Below, piece by piece: positions 22,861 to 36,235 of a DNA stretch of 64,000 bases; the stretch's first letter is position 1; every line of letters begins with the position of its first letter. The stretch lies in assembly GCA_963693315.1 (NCBI GenBank), contig OY856186.1, positions 72,162,128-72,226,127 of the forward strand, written 5' to 3'. The DNA is from Diogma glabrata (Eukaryota; Arthropoda; Insecta; Diptera; Cylindrotomidae). The notes under the pieces are model-generated. The model had not been told where the DNA came from. It saw only the letters and a list, made by a program, of their open reading frames with translations, and did no database searches. The position numbers and the translations under genes are program-made.

Positions 22861-24006
22861 TTTACCAATTAAGCCCTCTTTAACCAAATTCGATTGAAAA
22901 AGGTTCTCATTCAATGGGAGGTATGTGTTCCAAAAATTTATTTGAAATTGATCAACATGTTTGCAAATTTTTTTTATTTATTTTTTCTTTATTTAGCGTA
23001 TGGTTTTTGTTGTGACACATTAAAAAATAAAAATAAAACTTAAAATAGATAGATTTTTCTATGAAATCTACCTAAAACAAAACATGAGTACACATTAAAT
23101 GAGCTTACAATCGATTTGATTGCGCGTCTTTTAGTTAAAAAGTTGAACATTAGAACATTAGATGTTTACATCGAGTGAGTCTATCTATGCTACAACACCG
23201 GGAGTTGCCAAATGGCCAAATGGATATCTGATGGATATCCGCTATGTAGGGTGAGATTCAAATTTCATACGTCGATGGTGCTTTATTTTTAGATTTGGTT
23301 CTGAACGCCAAGTTATCCTTTGGAAATACTGGTCTTTTGTATCCACCAAAAACTGCCAATACATTTTTATGTCGGGTGCAAATTCTATTTAAAAACGCCA
23401 CAATGACAATTACATAAGCCGTCAAACACAACGCGTGCCTTTGTGGTTGTACTGTCCAATTTCATCACAGCATGGTTTAGTAAATGAAAATGTGTCTGAA
23501 TTTATTCCATGTGTCCGTGTTGATCAAGAACTGACATATACATTTTTTGTATTTGACTTTAAACGACGGATTTTTTTGAATGTTAATTCCATATACTCAA
23601 TTTTCGAGATTGCTGGGTTCTATGCGAAACAAATACAAACCGATTTAACATAGAGCTACCGTTGTGTATGCTACGTGTAGCTTTGAGTGCTAGTTGACGA
23701 CAAATGATGGGCAGTCAATAACGGCTAGCTCCGTATCATACCATACGATAGTTATCAAGACAAACCCCCAAAATAACCAATGAAAGATCCCGAGCCAAAC
23801 ACTCTTCCACTCTCCCTCTCTTACAAATAATTAAATACCCATTCTTGTTCCTTATCACACTCAATTGTACCGTAAATTTATACGTACCGTGCCTAGATTC
23901 TCTAAGGCTAAGGGCTCGGTCAAATAGTTCAATGGTACAATTTCTAAAAATATAATTTGGTAAAAAATGAAATAAATACGTCGTTTAAAAAAAATTGGAA
24001 AGTGCT
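22861..24006. other. Unassigned stretch
   Basis: It holds a 72-codon open frame (23435-23653, +) with no recognisable family or splice support, and a short repeat of GGATATC/GGCCAAATGG at about 23200. It may include more of the BEL/Pao element, but nothing matches on inspection. Confidence 0.4.
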
Positions 24007-24008
24007 TA

Positions 24009-24538
24009 ATTTGAAAACAGGGTGGTCCGAAAGATTTCTGGAAAGCAAAAATACAGAGTAAATTTGAAATCAATTTGCAAAAGAACGGCTCACCCGATAT
24101 CAACTGTTTTAAGTGCGTTGGCTAGGTAACTGATTGGCCTAAAAATACACAGCAATATTTTTGCTATCATTTTTTAAAGATTCCGCTGATGCCATAGGTG
24201 AAGCATTTTTTGAAACTTCTGTTTTTCACAATATGAAAGTGCCAACCTTACCCTAATGCCAAAATTTAAAGAAATAGTTTGTTTTGTTATAAAGATATTA
24301 ATTTTTAAAGATGTGCATCTCAGAGCTTTCGACATTCGTGCCATTTCTCAAAATTTTATATTATAATATTTTTAACAGTGTAAGCAAAAAGTTTACTGTG
24401 TAGTTTTTTTCAATTTACCTTGCTAAAGCACATAAAACAGGTCATATCGGGTGCAACATTCTTTTGCAATTTAATTTAAAAGTTACCCTGAATTTCCCAG
24501 GGTACCCAGAAATCTTTTGGATCACCCTGTTCTCAAAC
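24009..24538. mobile_element. Mariner-like MITE, CAGGGTGGTCC-type TIR, TA TSD
   Basis: Inverted ends (TTTGAAAACAGGGTGGTCCG at left; TTTGAGAACAGGGTGATCCA at right when inverted, each continuing AAAGATTTCTGG) are flanked by TA at 24007-24008 and 24539-24540. The 530-bp interior has no coding potential. CGGGTG/CACCCG motifs recur symmetrically inside. Confidence 0.85.
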
Positions 24539-24540
24539 TA

Positions 24541-25160
24541 TACAATTTTAAATGTTACTAAAACACGAGCATTGCGTAGCGTACATAGAATACAACGTTA
24601 ATATGTTTGGTAGGAATTATTTTCAACTATAAAATCTGTTTTCACCCTACTCAACGAATCTCAGCTGGTTGCTGCGCCACTTTTGCATTATTTTTTGTGA
24701 ATATAAAAAGTATAGAAATTTGAAAATAATTTATAGGCAAAGATGTTAAGAACGGGTATAAAACCCTTTGTGTCAACGACTATACCAATTCAAAAACAAA
24801 TTCGTGTTTTGAAGAAAAAATAAATTAAATTTCTATTCATTCAAAATCAAGGACGTATACTTACTTCTTGACGTACACTCACCCTTTTGATTTGACTAAC
24901 TTAAGGGGTTTAAATTTTAACTTACGTTCTTAAAATTCACACATAACACATTTAAAATAAAACAAATATCCGTATAATGGAACTTTAGGTATTTATCAAG
25001 ATTCAGGTTCGATGCTTTGCCAATGACAATGATTTTGAATCGAACCAATATATCTGTTTGCATAATTGCAAGCACACTCAAATTTAGTTCTGGTGATTGG
25101 CGAATTCATAGTTGAAAATTCATACAAACTTTTAAATTATAATGATTGTCAAAGTTGAAC
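24541..25160. other. 3' flank of the SLC13 gene
   Basis: AT-rich DNA between the MITE and the transporter's poly(A) signal. No ORF or repeat end recognised. Confidence 0.5.
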
Positions 25161-25161
25161 G

Positions 25162-25167
25162 TTTATT
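25162..25167 (-). promoter_or_regulatory. Candidate poly(A) signal AATAAA for SLC13 gene
   Basis: Minus-strand AATAAA (TTTATT on +), about 110 bp after the stop codon and the first good match downstream. Inferred from position only. Confidence 0.45.
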
Positions 25168-25275
25168 AGTTTGTTACCATTTTCACGAAAATAAAGTTAT
25201 CTGTTTTGATCACACACAATAATAACTAACAACTTTTAGATAAAAATGTAAAAATTCATTTCCTCTTCATAAAAC

Positions 25276-27342
25276 TTATGTAAACAACAATTTGGTTTGG
25301 TTGAGTTCTGCTTGAGCCCACTCCGGAAATGTGCTCAGTTCTGGATAAATAATAGCTCCCCACGTTGGAAATAATAACCACGTTGTCACAATACCCAAAA
25401 TGGATGGTCCAATACCTCCAATAATCTTAAAATATATTTTTAAATTACAAATTTTAAACAAATTTATGTTATCGAAAATACAAACCATATCTTTAGATTT
25501 AATATTACCAAGACCGGCAACTAGTGCATTTGGTGTTGTTCCAACTGGTAAATGAAACGCCCAGCTACAACATATACAAGCGGGGTACATCAAATACAGA
25601 GGATGCATTTTAATTGCTAATGATAACTCTGCTATTACAGGTAAAACAATATTAGCAACAGCTGCATTTGCTGTAAAATTAGTTAAACCAGTGCATGCCA
25701 AGCAAACAATAAGTAGTATCACAATTGTTGGTAATTGTACTAATCCACTCAATGACTCTCCGATAACTTTCGACATTCCGGAAACCTTTCCTCCTTCTGC
25801 CAAAGCAAAACCACCTCCTAATAGAAGCATCAATCCCCATGGAACTTTTTGCTGAGCAAATTTCCATGTCAACAATCCAGTTGATGCTTTATTTGGCAAA
25901 GGATTATCATTTGGATTAGATATAAATCGTAAGAATCCAAAATTTGATGGAATTAAGAAACATAGAATTACAATAAATATTGCTGCTGTTGAATCATCAA
26001 TTTCCCTGGGCATCGAATTAATTTAATATAAATATACAAAAAATATAAAATAAAATATTTTTGTACTCACAAACTATCAACAAACAATTCGCTCCATCCT
26101 CGAATAAAACCAGGTTTTCTTGTAAACCAAAGAGCAACAGCTAATAAAAATAACATTCCAACGAATATTTCATGACTGGTCATTTTCCCAAGTTCTTTAT
26201 ATTTTGTTTCAATAACCTGACGTGCTATTTTCTCACCTTCTTCTCCGATCATTGCTTCTTTCGCCGCTTTACTATTTGGTCGACCAAGGCCCATGTAAAC
26301 CCATTGCAAATACACCCATGTTAATATTGTACATATTAACATGCCGGGAATATTCATAAACATCCAATCTGGGAAATTTAATTCAGGTGCTGTGGGAAAT
26401 CGATCTTTAAAAATTCCCTTAAATGTTAAATTTGTCCCTGAACCAATAATTGTACCAATTCCACCGATAGATGCTGCATACGCAGTACCTAAAAAATAAC
26501 AAATTGTTACACTTGATGGTGATTTTTTTTCCATGGCATCTCTAGTTTCAACAGCATCTCGAGGTTCTTTGTGCATTTTACACAGCCCTTGCTGTAAGTT
26601 AAATAATATAATTATATAATTTTGTTTTTAATTATAAAATGTTACATTTTCCAATTCTTCTAAAACAGCTAATGCAATTGGACATATCATAGCAGCAGCT
26701 GCTGTATTTGAAATCCACATAGAAATAAACATTGTAACAAAAATCAATCCAAAATTTAATCTAAAAAATTGATACTATAAATCAAATACGTTTTTTATTA
26801 ATTGATATAATTAATGAACTAGGTACTTTCTCTGACTACATCCTATGATTGAGATACATTTCAAAGCAATTCTCTTATGGAGATTACTGAATTCTACGGC
26901 TAGTGCAATAATAATACTACCAAGGAGCATAACAACGGTGTCTTTCATATACATCTGACATGTTCTACCTGAATCCTAGAAATTGAAGAAAAAAAACATT
27001 ACTTAAAACACTTTGACACACAGAACCGTAAACATACTAAAATTCCAAACATAGGAAAGGCCACCATCGGGATCATTGAAGTGATTGGTAATGGTAGTGC
27101 TTCTGTTACCCAATAACAAGCCATAATACAGACAACGTACATGCATTTATAGGCCTAAAAAATAAAAATTTATAGAAACAAACATATTTAATGTTGTAAG
27201 ATGACGTAACTACCTTTGAGTCTTCATAAAATAAAATTGGAATACATATTATCGGAACGATAATTACAATTATAGTTCGCCAATAAATAGACAAAAATTT
27301 CACCAGCTTATTCCCTGTTGGTTTAGTGTTCGTTTGATCCAT
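25276..27342 (-). CDS. SLC13 family Na+/dicarboxylate-citrate transporter (INDY-like), seven exons
   Basis: Plasma-membrane carrier of the DASS/SLC13 family, which imports Krebs-cycle carboxylates, usually with Na+. Exons: 27342-27214, 27154-27038, 26975-26827, 26760-26646, 26591-26071, 26005-25486 and 25425-25276. All introns are GT-AG, phases agree, and the 566-residue product is of normal family length. Exon 1 starts MDQTNTKPTGNKLVKF before the first membrane helix. Family marks: WVTEALPLP (exon 2), first SNT (149-151, in WISNTAAAA), GSGTNL (220-225) in the first substrate-binding hairpin, LMLLLGGGFALAEGG (402-416) and HLPVGTTPNALV (495-506). The second SNT position reads T-A-N (455-457), an odd change. 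A candidate 44-bp 5' UTR exon piece (27386-27343) follows a TTTTTAG acceptor. Not disrupted; the only intact host gene seen. Confidence 0.95.
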
Positions 27343-27386
27343 ACTTTAACGGGGTTTTCCGAGCTTAGTGTTACACTTAGGAACAT

Positions 27387-27905
27387 CTAAAAATAAATTA
27401 TTTATTCATTTGCTGGTACGACTTTATGCACCTACGTATGTTTTTTACGTGCTTTTCGTGAAAATAATCTTAGATTATAGTGTTACAATTTTTTATTTAG
27501 CATATGTGTCGCCGATTTGCAATAGATAATGCCTCAATCTATTACTTTTGATTCATTTGTCTTACTTTATTCAATTTGTACAAACTGTAATTTGGATTGG
27601 AACTTGGATTTTGAGGTGTTGGAAGTAAAATTCTGGTAATCACTTTCAACAATTTCCAACGTATCGATTGATCTCAAATTATGTAAACAAGATAATTTAT
27701 CCTGTCTTTACACGTTTATAATATTTTTACCAAAATATTAATAATATTTATTAAAATAATTTTTATCAATTTTTGAGTACATTTTGAACATCAAATACTA
27801 AAACAAAACACATGTAAAATTTAACTTAACTTAGTATTTGGCACATTATTATAATCAAGGACATAACATACTGTTAAAATTCTACATAATCGCAACGAAA
27901 TACAA
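27387..27905. other. 5' flank of the SLC13 gene
   Basis: Likely holds a 5' UTR intron and the promoter of the transporter. No upstream coding exon or clear core-promoter motif could be assigned. Confidence 0.4.
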
Positions 27906-28017
27906 AAATATGGCGGATATAGGCTAACGGCCTCATTCTGAAAGTATGGCAATTTAGAATTGCCAGCACAAATTTTAAATTTCAACATATGCGTTCTTGG
28001 ACAAAGAATGTTGGTAG

Positions 28018-28490
<473 letters not shown>

Positions 28491-28879
28491 ATATTTATAA
28501 CGGGTACACCAGGTGGTGTACGTTACCTTAGTTTTTATTTATTATATTTAAAAACTTTATTTGCAACTTTTATATTTTAATAAATTTTTATTTTATTTAA
28601 AGCGCACAATTATTATTTAATTTCAGTAACAACACTATGATTTTATTTTAAAATATATAAAAATATTTTGTATAATATTTAACAAATATTATTAATTGAT
28701 TGTTAAACGTTCACTGTCGAATTGAGAGTGACTATATTTAATTTTATAATTTAATTTATCTACCAATTATAACGGTTGCTATGTGTGTCGTATATTTTGT
28801 TGTGTTTGTTTTTTTGTGTTACCTGAATTAAGGAAATTATTTTATTGTTGCAGTGGATATCATTTTATACACTGCATAT

Positions 28880-29525
<646 letters not shown>

Positions 29526-30167
29526 ATGAAGTTTTTTGTAGAAAATTATTTTAAAAAAAAATCGGTTAATATATACCGAAAGATTGTTATGGAAATTATA
29601 GACAAAACTTCTATAATTTCCAAAAAACATCTCCAAAGTGCAAGTTTCCAGGTTTTTTGTAAAAGGTTAATGAATATTCTAAATTATGGAAGAAAATATA
29701 AAAACGGGAGATCTGTTATTTGTTTTTTTTTAAATTTTATATTTTTATATTTACGAGCCGCCATTTTGAATAAAAAGTTTAACACCACTCGGAAGTTGAA
29801 ACTACTTATAATCATCAACATTCTAAGTAAAACAACACATCTGTTGATATTTTAAATGGTAGCCAAATTTCTATACTTTCAGAGTGAAGTCGTAAGCCTG
29901 TAGCTGCCATATTGATTCCGCCATTTTATATATATATATTTATGAAAGAGAAGAAAACGATACTTTTTGAAATCACCATGTTTGAACAAATAGAATTTGA
30001 AAAAAATCATCTAAAAATATGAATATTTTTTGTTAAAGTAATATTTTCATAAGGCGTCACTATGTACCTTTTAGACAAAAACAAATTCATTAAAATCGGT
30101 TCATTCGTTCGATCACAATTTTGAAATGAAGTCAAGTGATTCCATGAATTTAATTTATTTTGTTATA

Positions 30168-30290
30168 ACGAGTCTAACTCGTGATTGTCTTAGAAAGTAA
30201 AATAAATTTCTACGAGTCAGACTCGTGATTGTTTCACAAAGCAAAATAAATGTCCACGAGTTAGACTCGTGATTGATGCACAAGGGGTTT
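30168..30290 (+). repeat. Three 44-bp tandem units with a palindromic core
   Basis: ACGAGTCTAACTCGT, ACGAGTCAGACTCGT and ACGAGTTAGACTCGT start at 30168, 30212 and 30256, an exact 44-bp period. Each core is an inverted repeat and is followed by GATTGT and AAAATAAAT. Confidence 0.9.
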
Positions 30291-30830
30291 TAATGGAAAT
30301 TTAATTAAAAATAAACTACCGTTGTAGTTTCTGAAGAGAATAACGTTTATCGAATTGAGAGTAAAGTCAATTATATGAAGATATTGGAAGACAACGTTCG
30401 AATAAATGACCGGCTCAACCTTACAACATATTTACAGTCGTGAATTTTTCAATTTTTTGTTCTGTCATGTCTTCAAATAGGAAGAAGTGAATAAGAACAA
30501 ATTTTTGCATTTTTAATACTAGATTCTATGCGAATACAAGATGCTATTTTGTCCACGACTACAAAGTATTTCAAAAAAATTTCGCTTTAAATTTTATATA
30601 TTCTTCTCATTCTAACCATTTGATATTACTATTACTAAAACATGTTACGATTTGATTTTGTTAAGGGAATATTTAACGAACTAAAGAATATTTAACGATC
30701 GGTACATTCTCCAACAGTTTTGAGAATGTATAACATTACAATGGAAGACATACACATGGAATGCATATATGTTGGATACAGATGTTGAATGCATATATGT
30801 TGGAATACATATGGAATGCATATGTTGTTC
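30291..30830. other. Unassigned stretch with GGAATGCATAT repeats
   Basis: Three or four copies of GGAATGCATAT(ATGTTGG) at about 30755-30830 just outside the next transposon; otherwise nothing recognised. Confidence 0.5.
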
Positions 30831-31299
30831 TAGGTTCATTCCATGTCAAACCAACCAGTCACTCAACCCGCATTTTAGATTTTTATGAAACTCACAGAAA
30901 TTGTTTTCTATGAACATACAAGTAAAAACCGATTTTCAAAATTTTTTTATCTCTTTTCGTTTTTGGGTAATTAATTTTCAAAATTTTGGAATATGGTCAT
31001 TTTTAGGCTTACCTGTATAGCTTAAATTTCGAATATCTGAAGTTGTGTACAACTTAGGGAGCTGATAGCTGATTTTAAAGAAAATTGTATAAGGTTTAAT
31101 TTGATATGCTACTTGCCTATGTTGGTTCAAACCCGTTTTTTTTGGTTCAAAAACGAAACACAAAGGGAGTCTGTAAGAAATTAACTTAGTTTTGCCAAGT
31201 GACTGTATATTCCAAAATACCTTAAGATTTCCCTATGCAAGTTTTTTAGGAGCTAGTAAGGTTGCTTACCAGTAATTTGTAAATACGGTCAATGTAATC

Positions 31300-32245
31300 G
31301 ATCCATTGGAACAATGCTCAAGCAACCATTTATGCATTTGTCATATACTATATTGATGAGAAATCAAAGAAGTTGGAACACCTAAGTGTAGTTATGATTT
31401 CAGACTGTATAGTGCATGATGTAGTTGCTGTCCATTTATTTCAACGGCGATTGATTGATTTTCTTACCAGAAAACTGCTCAACAAAATCGAAAAACTCAT
31501 ATATTTTTCAGATGGAGCAGCATCACAGTACAAAAATAGATCAAATTTTATAAATTTAGGTAATCATGAAAAAGGTTTTGGCATAAAGGCCAAATAGAAC
31601 TTCTTTGCCTCATCACATGGTAAAAATGCGTATGACGGTGTAGGAGGCACAGTAAAAAGATTAGCCGCATTAGCCAGTTTACGGATGGTGTATAACGAGC
31701 AAATAATGAATCCTCGCCAATTGTATAACTGGGCCAATGATAATATAGTCCACATAAAGTTTATTTATACTACTAACGTAGAGCATGAGGCAGAACAAAG
31801 AATCTTGAAGAACAGACTCAAAACTGGAAAAATAATCAAAGGCACACAAAAGTTTCACTGTTACATTCCACAAAATGGATCTCGAATCTTGGTAAAAAAC
31901 TACTCATTTTCAGTAGACTTAAGTTTAAAAATAGTTTCATCTGAGGACTCTGGTGAAGATTTGGACATTAATGAGATTGTTGGCTTTGTTACATTCCAAT
32001 ATTCCGATAAGTAATGGTTAGGTTGTGTACTAGCAAAAGAAGAAAATTTTGTGCGAATAAGCACAAGCACTCTTGACACCACCTGGACCATCTACATATT
32101 TCAAATACCCTTTATTGCCAGATATATTAACTATTTATAAAAGGAAGTGTTGACTAAAGTTGATCCTATAACAACCACAGGCAAAATGTATCGATTAAGC
32201 AAGGCGAATAAGAAATTATCTGTTAAATTAAAAAAAATTACATGA
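31300..32245 (+). pseudogene. Unassigned DDE-like transposase, copy 1 (TAG at conserved Trp)
   Basis: A nearly continuous frame reads WNNAQATIYAFVIYY, LSVVMISDCIVHDVVAVHLF, IYFSDGAASQYKNRSNFINL, then AK-TAG-NFFASSHGK (TAG 31595-31597), DGVGGTVKRLAALASLR, GTQKFHCYIPQNG, and, after frame changes past 32014, PPGPSTYFKYPLLPDILT and ITTTGKMYRLSKANKK to a stop at 32243-32245. Asp residues in the ISD, FSDG and DGVGG blocks are spaced like a DDE/D core. I have seen these motifs in uncharacterised proteins of cnidarians, fish and insects but cannot name the superfamily. The N-terminal part (DF-ENY block, zinc motif) is deleted here. Confidence 0.7.
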
Positions 32246-32819
32246 GTTTAATTTCAAAATAAAAATATTTAAGCTCTTTACTAAAGTAAGCTTTTTAATT
32301 TACAAACCTTTTTAAATTTGAACGTATTGTTATTTACATGTAAAAATATTAAATCGAGAGTAATGTTCCAGTTTCAGTTGAACATAACTTCTTATATTTT
32401 ACTATAACTTCTGAGCCCATATTGGTCCCCACTCTGAAACTTTCAGGATTTCTTTACTATAGTATATCAAAAAATATATGTTTTTTTCAAAATTTTAAAA
32501 AAAACACTATCTTTGATTTTTTTCAAAAAAAATTTTAGAGATTTTCAAAAAAAACAGTTTTGAACCAACATATTAAATAGTAGCATATAGTAAGTAGCCT
32601 ATCAAAATTAAACCTTGTACAATTTTCTTTAAAACAAGGGGTCAATCACAGGTGGTACACAACTTGAGTGAGATATTCGAAATTCAAACTATACAGGTAC
32701 GCTCTTTGAAAATGTATTACACAAAAACGAAAAGAGATAAAAAATTTTGGAAAGTCGTTTTTACTTGTATATTCATGGCGAATAATTTCTGTAAGTTTCA
32801 TAAAAATCTAAAATGGTCA

Positions 32820-33478
32820 GGGGTGCGTTTCGAAATTAACCACGGTTAACCATAAGGTAATAATGTCACCAATGTCATAGTCAAAATAGTGACGTAAAAT
32901 ATTAAATTAAAATTACCACAGTGAAGTTGTCAAAGTTAAATTGTAAAAGACCGCTAAAAATTCAATATTAATAAAAACTAATATTCTAATTACGATAAAT
33001 AAAACTAAAATGTTGTATTTGTTTTTAATTCTATAATTTATTTTTCAGACTTCAGAATCAAATAAAAATAATAAAAATAAAACATTTCGCTCAAAATTAT
33101 TAAATACTTAGTATATAATAATTAAATGTACGATATATTCACAAAACAATATAATTTCTAACTTTTTTTTCCACAACAATTAAAATTTTCTTTTATTTTA
33201 AAAAATTATATTGTGTTTTATAAATCGGTTGACATGTACGTCGTTTTAAATATTTATACGTTTTGACATTAGAGCCTCAACAAACTCTACTCTAGGCCTT
33301 GAGTAACAAAGTTAAAGTAGTGACGTAACAATTTATTATGACAGCTAGTTTTTATAGTTTTGGAACGATAGTACATCTGTCATCCAGTAAATTTTTTATT
33401 TTGTGGTTAATTATGGAACGACATTTGGTAGAGTATAGTTAACCGTGGTTAACCATAGTTAATTTCAAAACGCACCCC
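32820..33478. mobile_element. MITE, GGGGTGCGTTT TIR, nested in long-TIR element
   Basis: GGGGTGCGTTTCGAAATTAA at 32820 and, inverted, GGGGTGCGTTTTGAAATTAA ending at 33478 bound 659 bp of noncoding DNA; AACCACGGTTAACCATA recurs in both subterminal parts. If the element proper is GGGTGCG...CGCACCC, a 3-bp CAG duplication flanks it (32818-32820, 33478-33480), which would fit a PIF/Harbinger-type MITE. Its insertion splits the host element's right arm. Confidence 0.85.
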
Positions 33479-33915
33479 AGGTGGAAATTAAAGTTTTTGG
33501 TTGGTTTGAAATGGAATCCCCTGTAATTAAAATAAACGACAAATATATCGTCGCCTTAATAATGAAACAACGTATGCTATTTATACGTTGTTTTTATATT
33601 ATAGGTGCGCTGCATTCCCCATAAGGGTATCTTTGAATTGGCGTTTTTACATTTTCGAATTATTTTATGACTGGGGGTAAGAATTAATAAATTATAAATT
33701 AACGTCCATGCAAATGCATGCGCACATCAAACTTTAAACTCAAATATCTCGAAACTATACTTTTGCGTATACGTCATTTCATTATTAAAGCGACGATATA
33801 TGTCGCAGATATATATGCCTACAAAATATTTTTTATTCTTCGAAATAATATTTTTTTCACACGAAAAAATAAGTCACACATCAAAACAAGCACACAATAG
33901 TAGATTGTATTACTA

Positions 33916-36234
33916 CCGTCTTCCCCCAAACATAAGAACTAGTTCTTGTAAACGAATAGAAGAACTACTGGCTCTTTTATTCGTATATAAGAACTGGTTC
34001 TTATATTCAAAGAAAATTCATTAAGATTAAAAAAAAATTAATATTCAGGATATAATTGTTGTAACGGCAAAATTTTGTTTATTACGAAATTTTTTTTATT
34101 AGATACGAATAATTGTATACAATTATTTCTAAACAAGTTTTAAGGCAAAAGTTTATTATTTACTGACTTAAAAATTTGCTGTTCAATTACTGTAGGGAGC
34201 CCCCAAAATTTGTCACAACAAATCAATTTATGACAGATGAAGGAAGTAAAACTTTAGCATAAAGTAAATTTTAAAACATTATATTTGATTCTATAATTTT
34301 TTAATTTAAAATCAAAATGGAAGTTCGTAAGTGATAGCAATTGAGATAATAATTGAAATGTTAAGTATGCTACAGACCTACAATAAATTGCACAATAAAA
34401 CGTTGTGACGTCATAACGAAATAAAAATTTAGGGGATTTTTACGACACCTACAATATTTCCTTCAGTTTTTTAATTGAAGAAAGATTTCGTAGTTATTCA
34501 GTTTTTGAGCAATTCCACGTCATCGCAACAGCATTTGTTCTAGCATGTGACCTAGCCCTCTCTGATTTCGATAAAATTTCATATACAGATAGCCAATGAA
34601 AAAATAAAAATACTATTTCTTTCAAAAAATTAAATTTCGCTCTAGGGATGACACAGGGTGGCGGCAAAGTTTTATGAGTTTGTGAAACATGAGTATCTTT
34701 GAATATCGATTGCTAACGATTGACTAAACCGATTTAAGCCATTTATAGCTCATTGGAAAGGTAATTGATAGGACTATTAAAAAAATTGCTTAAAATTTTT
34801 TAATAATTTTTAAAAGTGTGTTAAACTTAAAAAAAACTTTCAAAGATGGTGCTGTTGGGGGTATCCTCACTTTTACCACTTTTTTTTCCAGAAAAAAAAT
34901 GTTTAATTAGTTCGTAATCTAAAACGAAAGTTTCCCAGGTACATAATTTCTCGTTTTGAAAATTAAATATTTACAAAATTTTCATTTTCGTTTTTTTTTT
35001 CAATTTTTTTTTAACCAATGCCAACCATCTATTTAACTCAACCCACCGGAATTCTTGTTTTATAATAATTAGTTAAATGGTCATTATTTAACTATTTCAA
35101 GGATACAAATTAAGTATTTGAGGGTGTGAATGCTTTTTACATAATTTATCTTTCAATCCATATACCTGTCCGAAATTAATTTTAAAGGCATGGAAAAATC
35201 AAACACCGTACTTTGTTACCTGTTAATGATAATACCTGTCATAAAATGAGAGCGCAGTAATGAAAATAGTAGTCTTTAGAGATATTTTGAGCGTATAGCA
35301 TCATTACTAAATTCAGTTGTCAATTTTGTTAAAAAAATATTTGTGTTGTGTTAGCAAAGAAGCTTCAAAGTGTTTTAATAGTTAAAATAAGTTTTTTTAA
35401 AACATGATGATTCACTGCATTGGTTGAAAAAAAAACGAAAATGAAAATTTTGTAAAAATTTTATTTTTAAAACGAGAAATTATATACTTGGGAAACTTTC
35501 GTTTTAGATTACGAACTAGTTAAACATTTTTTTTCTGTAAGAAAAAAGTGGTAAAAGTGAAGGTATCCCCAACAGCGCCATCTTTGAATTTTTTTTTAAG
35601 TTTAATACACTTTTAAAAAATTATTAAAAAATTTTAAGTATTTTTCTTTATAAGTCCTATCAATTACCTTTTCAATGAGCTATAAATGACTTAAATCAGT
35701 TTAGTCAATCGTTACCAATCGATATTCAAAGAAACTCATGTTTCACAAACCCCTAAAACTTTGCCGCCACCCTGTGTCATCCCTAGAGCGAAATTTAATT
35801 TTTTGAAAGAAATTGTATTTTATTTTGTCATTGGCTATCTGTATATGAAATTTTATCGAAATCAGAGGTGGTCGGGAACATCGATGTAGCGGTGACGTGG
35901 AATTGCTCTTTTTTAAAAAACTCTCTTTTTTAAAATATTGTAGGTGTCGTAAAAATCCCCAACATTTTTATTTCGTTATGACGTCACAACGTTTTATTGT
36001 ACAATTTATTGTAGGTCTGTAGCATACTTTTGGTTCGTATATTATATTATTATCCTAAATTTTAATAAAAATTATGTTGGTACAGAAAAATTTTGTTTAC
36101 GCATTCAAATATAAGAACTGGATCTTTTATTCGGCAACTCTTCTATTCGAAAATTTTGTATTAACTTTTTAAATACAACAAAATGACACCTCATTCAAAT
36201 ATAAGGACTAGTTCTTATATTCAGGGGAAGACTG
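33916..36234. mobile_element. Giant foldback element, roughly 0.65-kb inner arms, TA TSD
   Basis: Outer ends CCGTCTTCCCC (33916) and, inverted, CAGTCTTCCCC (ending 36234) are flanked by TA (33914-33915, 36235-36236). Inside, about 34362-35020 is repeated inverted at about 35420-36025: blocks such as GCTACAGACCTACAATAAAT, GTTGTGACGTCATAACGAAA, GGATGACACAGGGTGGCGGC and ACTTTCGTTTTAGATTACGA pair. AAGAACTAGTTCTTATATTC motifs repeat near both ends. The roughly 400-bp loop has no recognised ORF. Confidence 0.85.
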
Positions 36235-36235
36235 T

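Larger units (their letters stand above)
30832..33522 (+). mobile_element. Long-TIR transposon with unassigned DDE-like transposase, copy 1
   Basis: The left end CATTCCATGTCAAACCAACC and the right end (inverted) GATTCCATTTCAAACCAACC start inverted repeats that continue for several hundred bases: TTTTAGATTTTTATGAAACT, ACAAGTAAAAACGA, TTTATCTCTTTTCGTTTTTG, then CTACT...CCTATGTTGGTTC. The right arm is split by a 659-bp MITE. The centre encodes a decayed transposase on +. Outer target duplication unclear. A related element lies at 40.9-44.9 kb. Confidence 0.75.

Noticed and set aside
23435..23653. 72-codon ORF
   Set aside because: No domain, no splice context, ordinary base composition.
25679..25867. 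Second minus-strand ORF inside the SLC13 gene
   Set aside because: Out-of-frame shadow of SLC13 exon 6.
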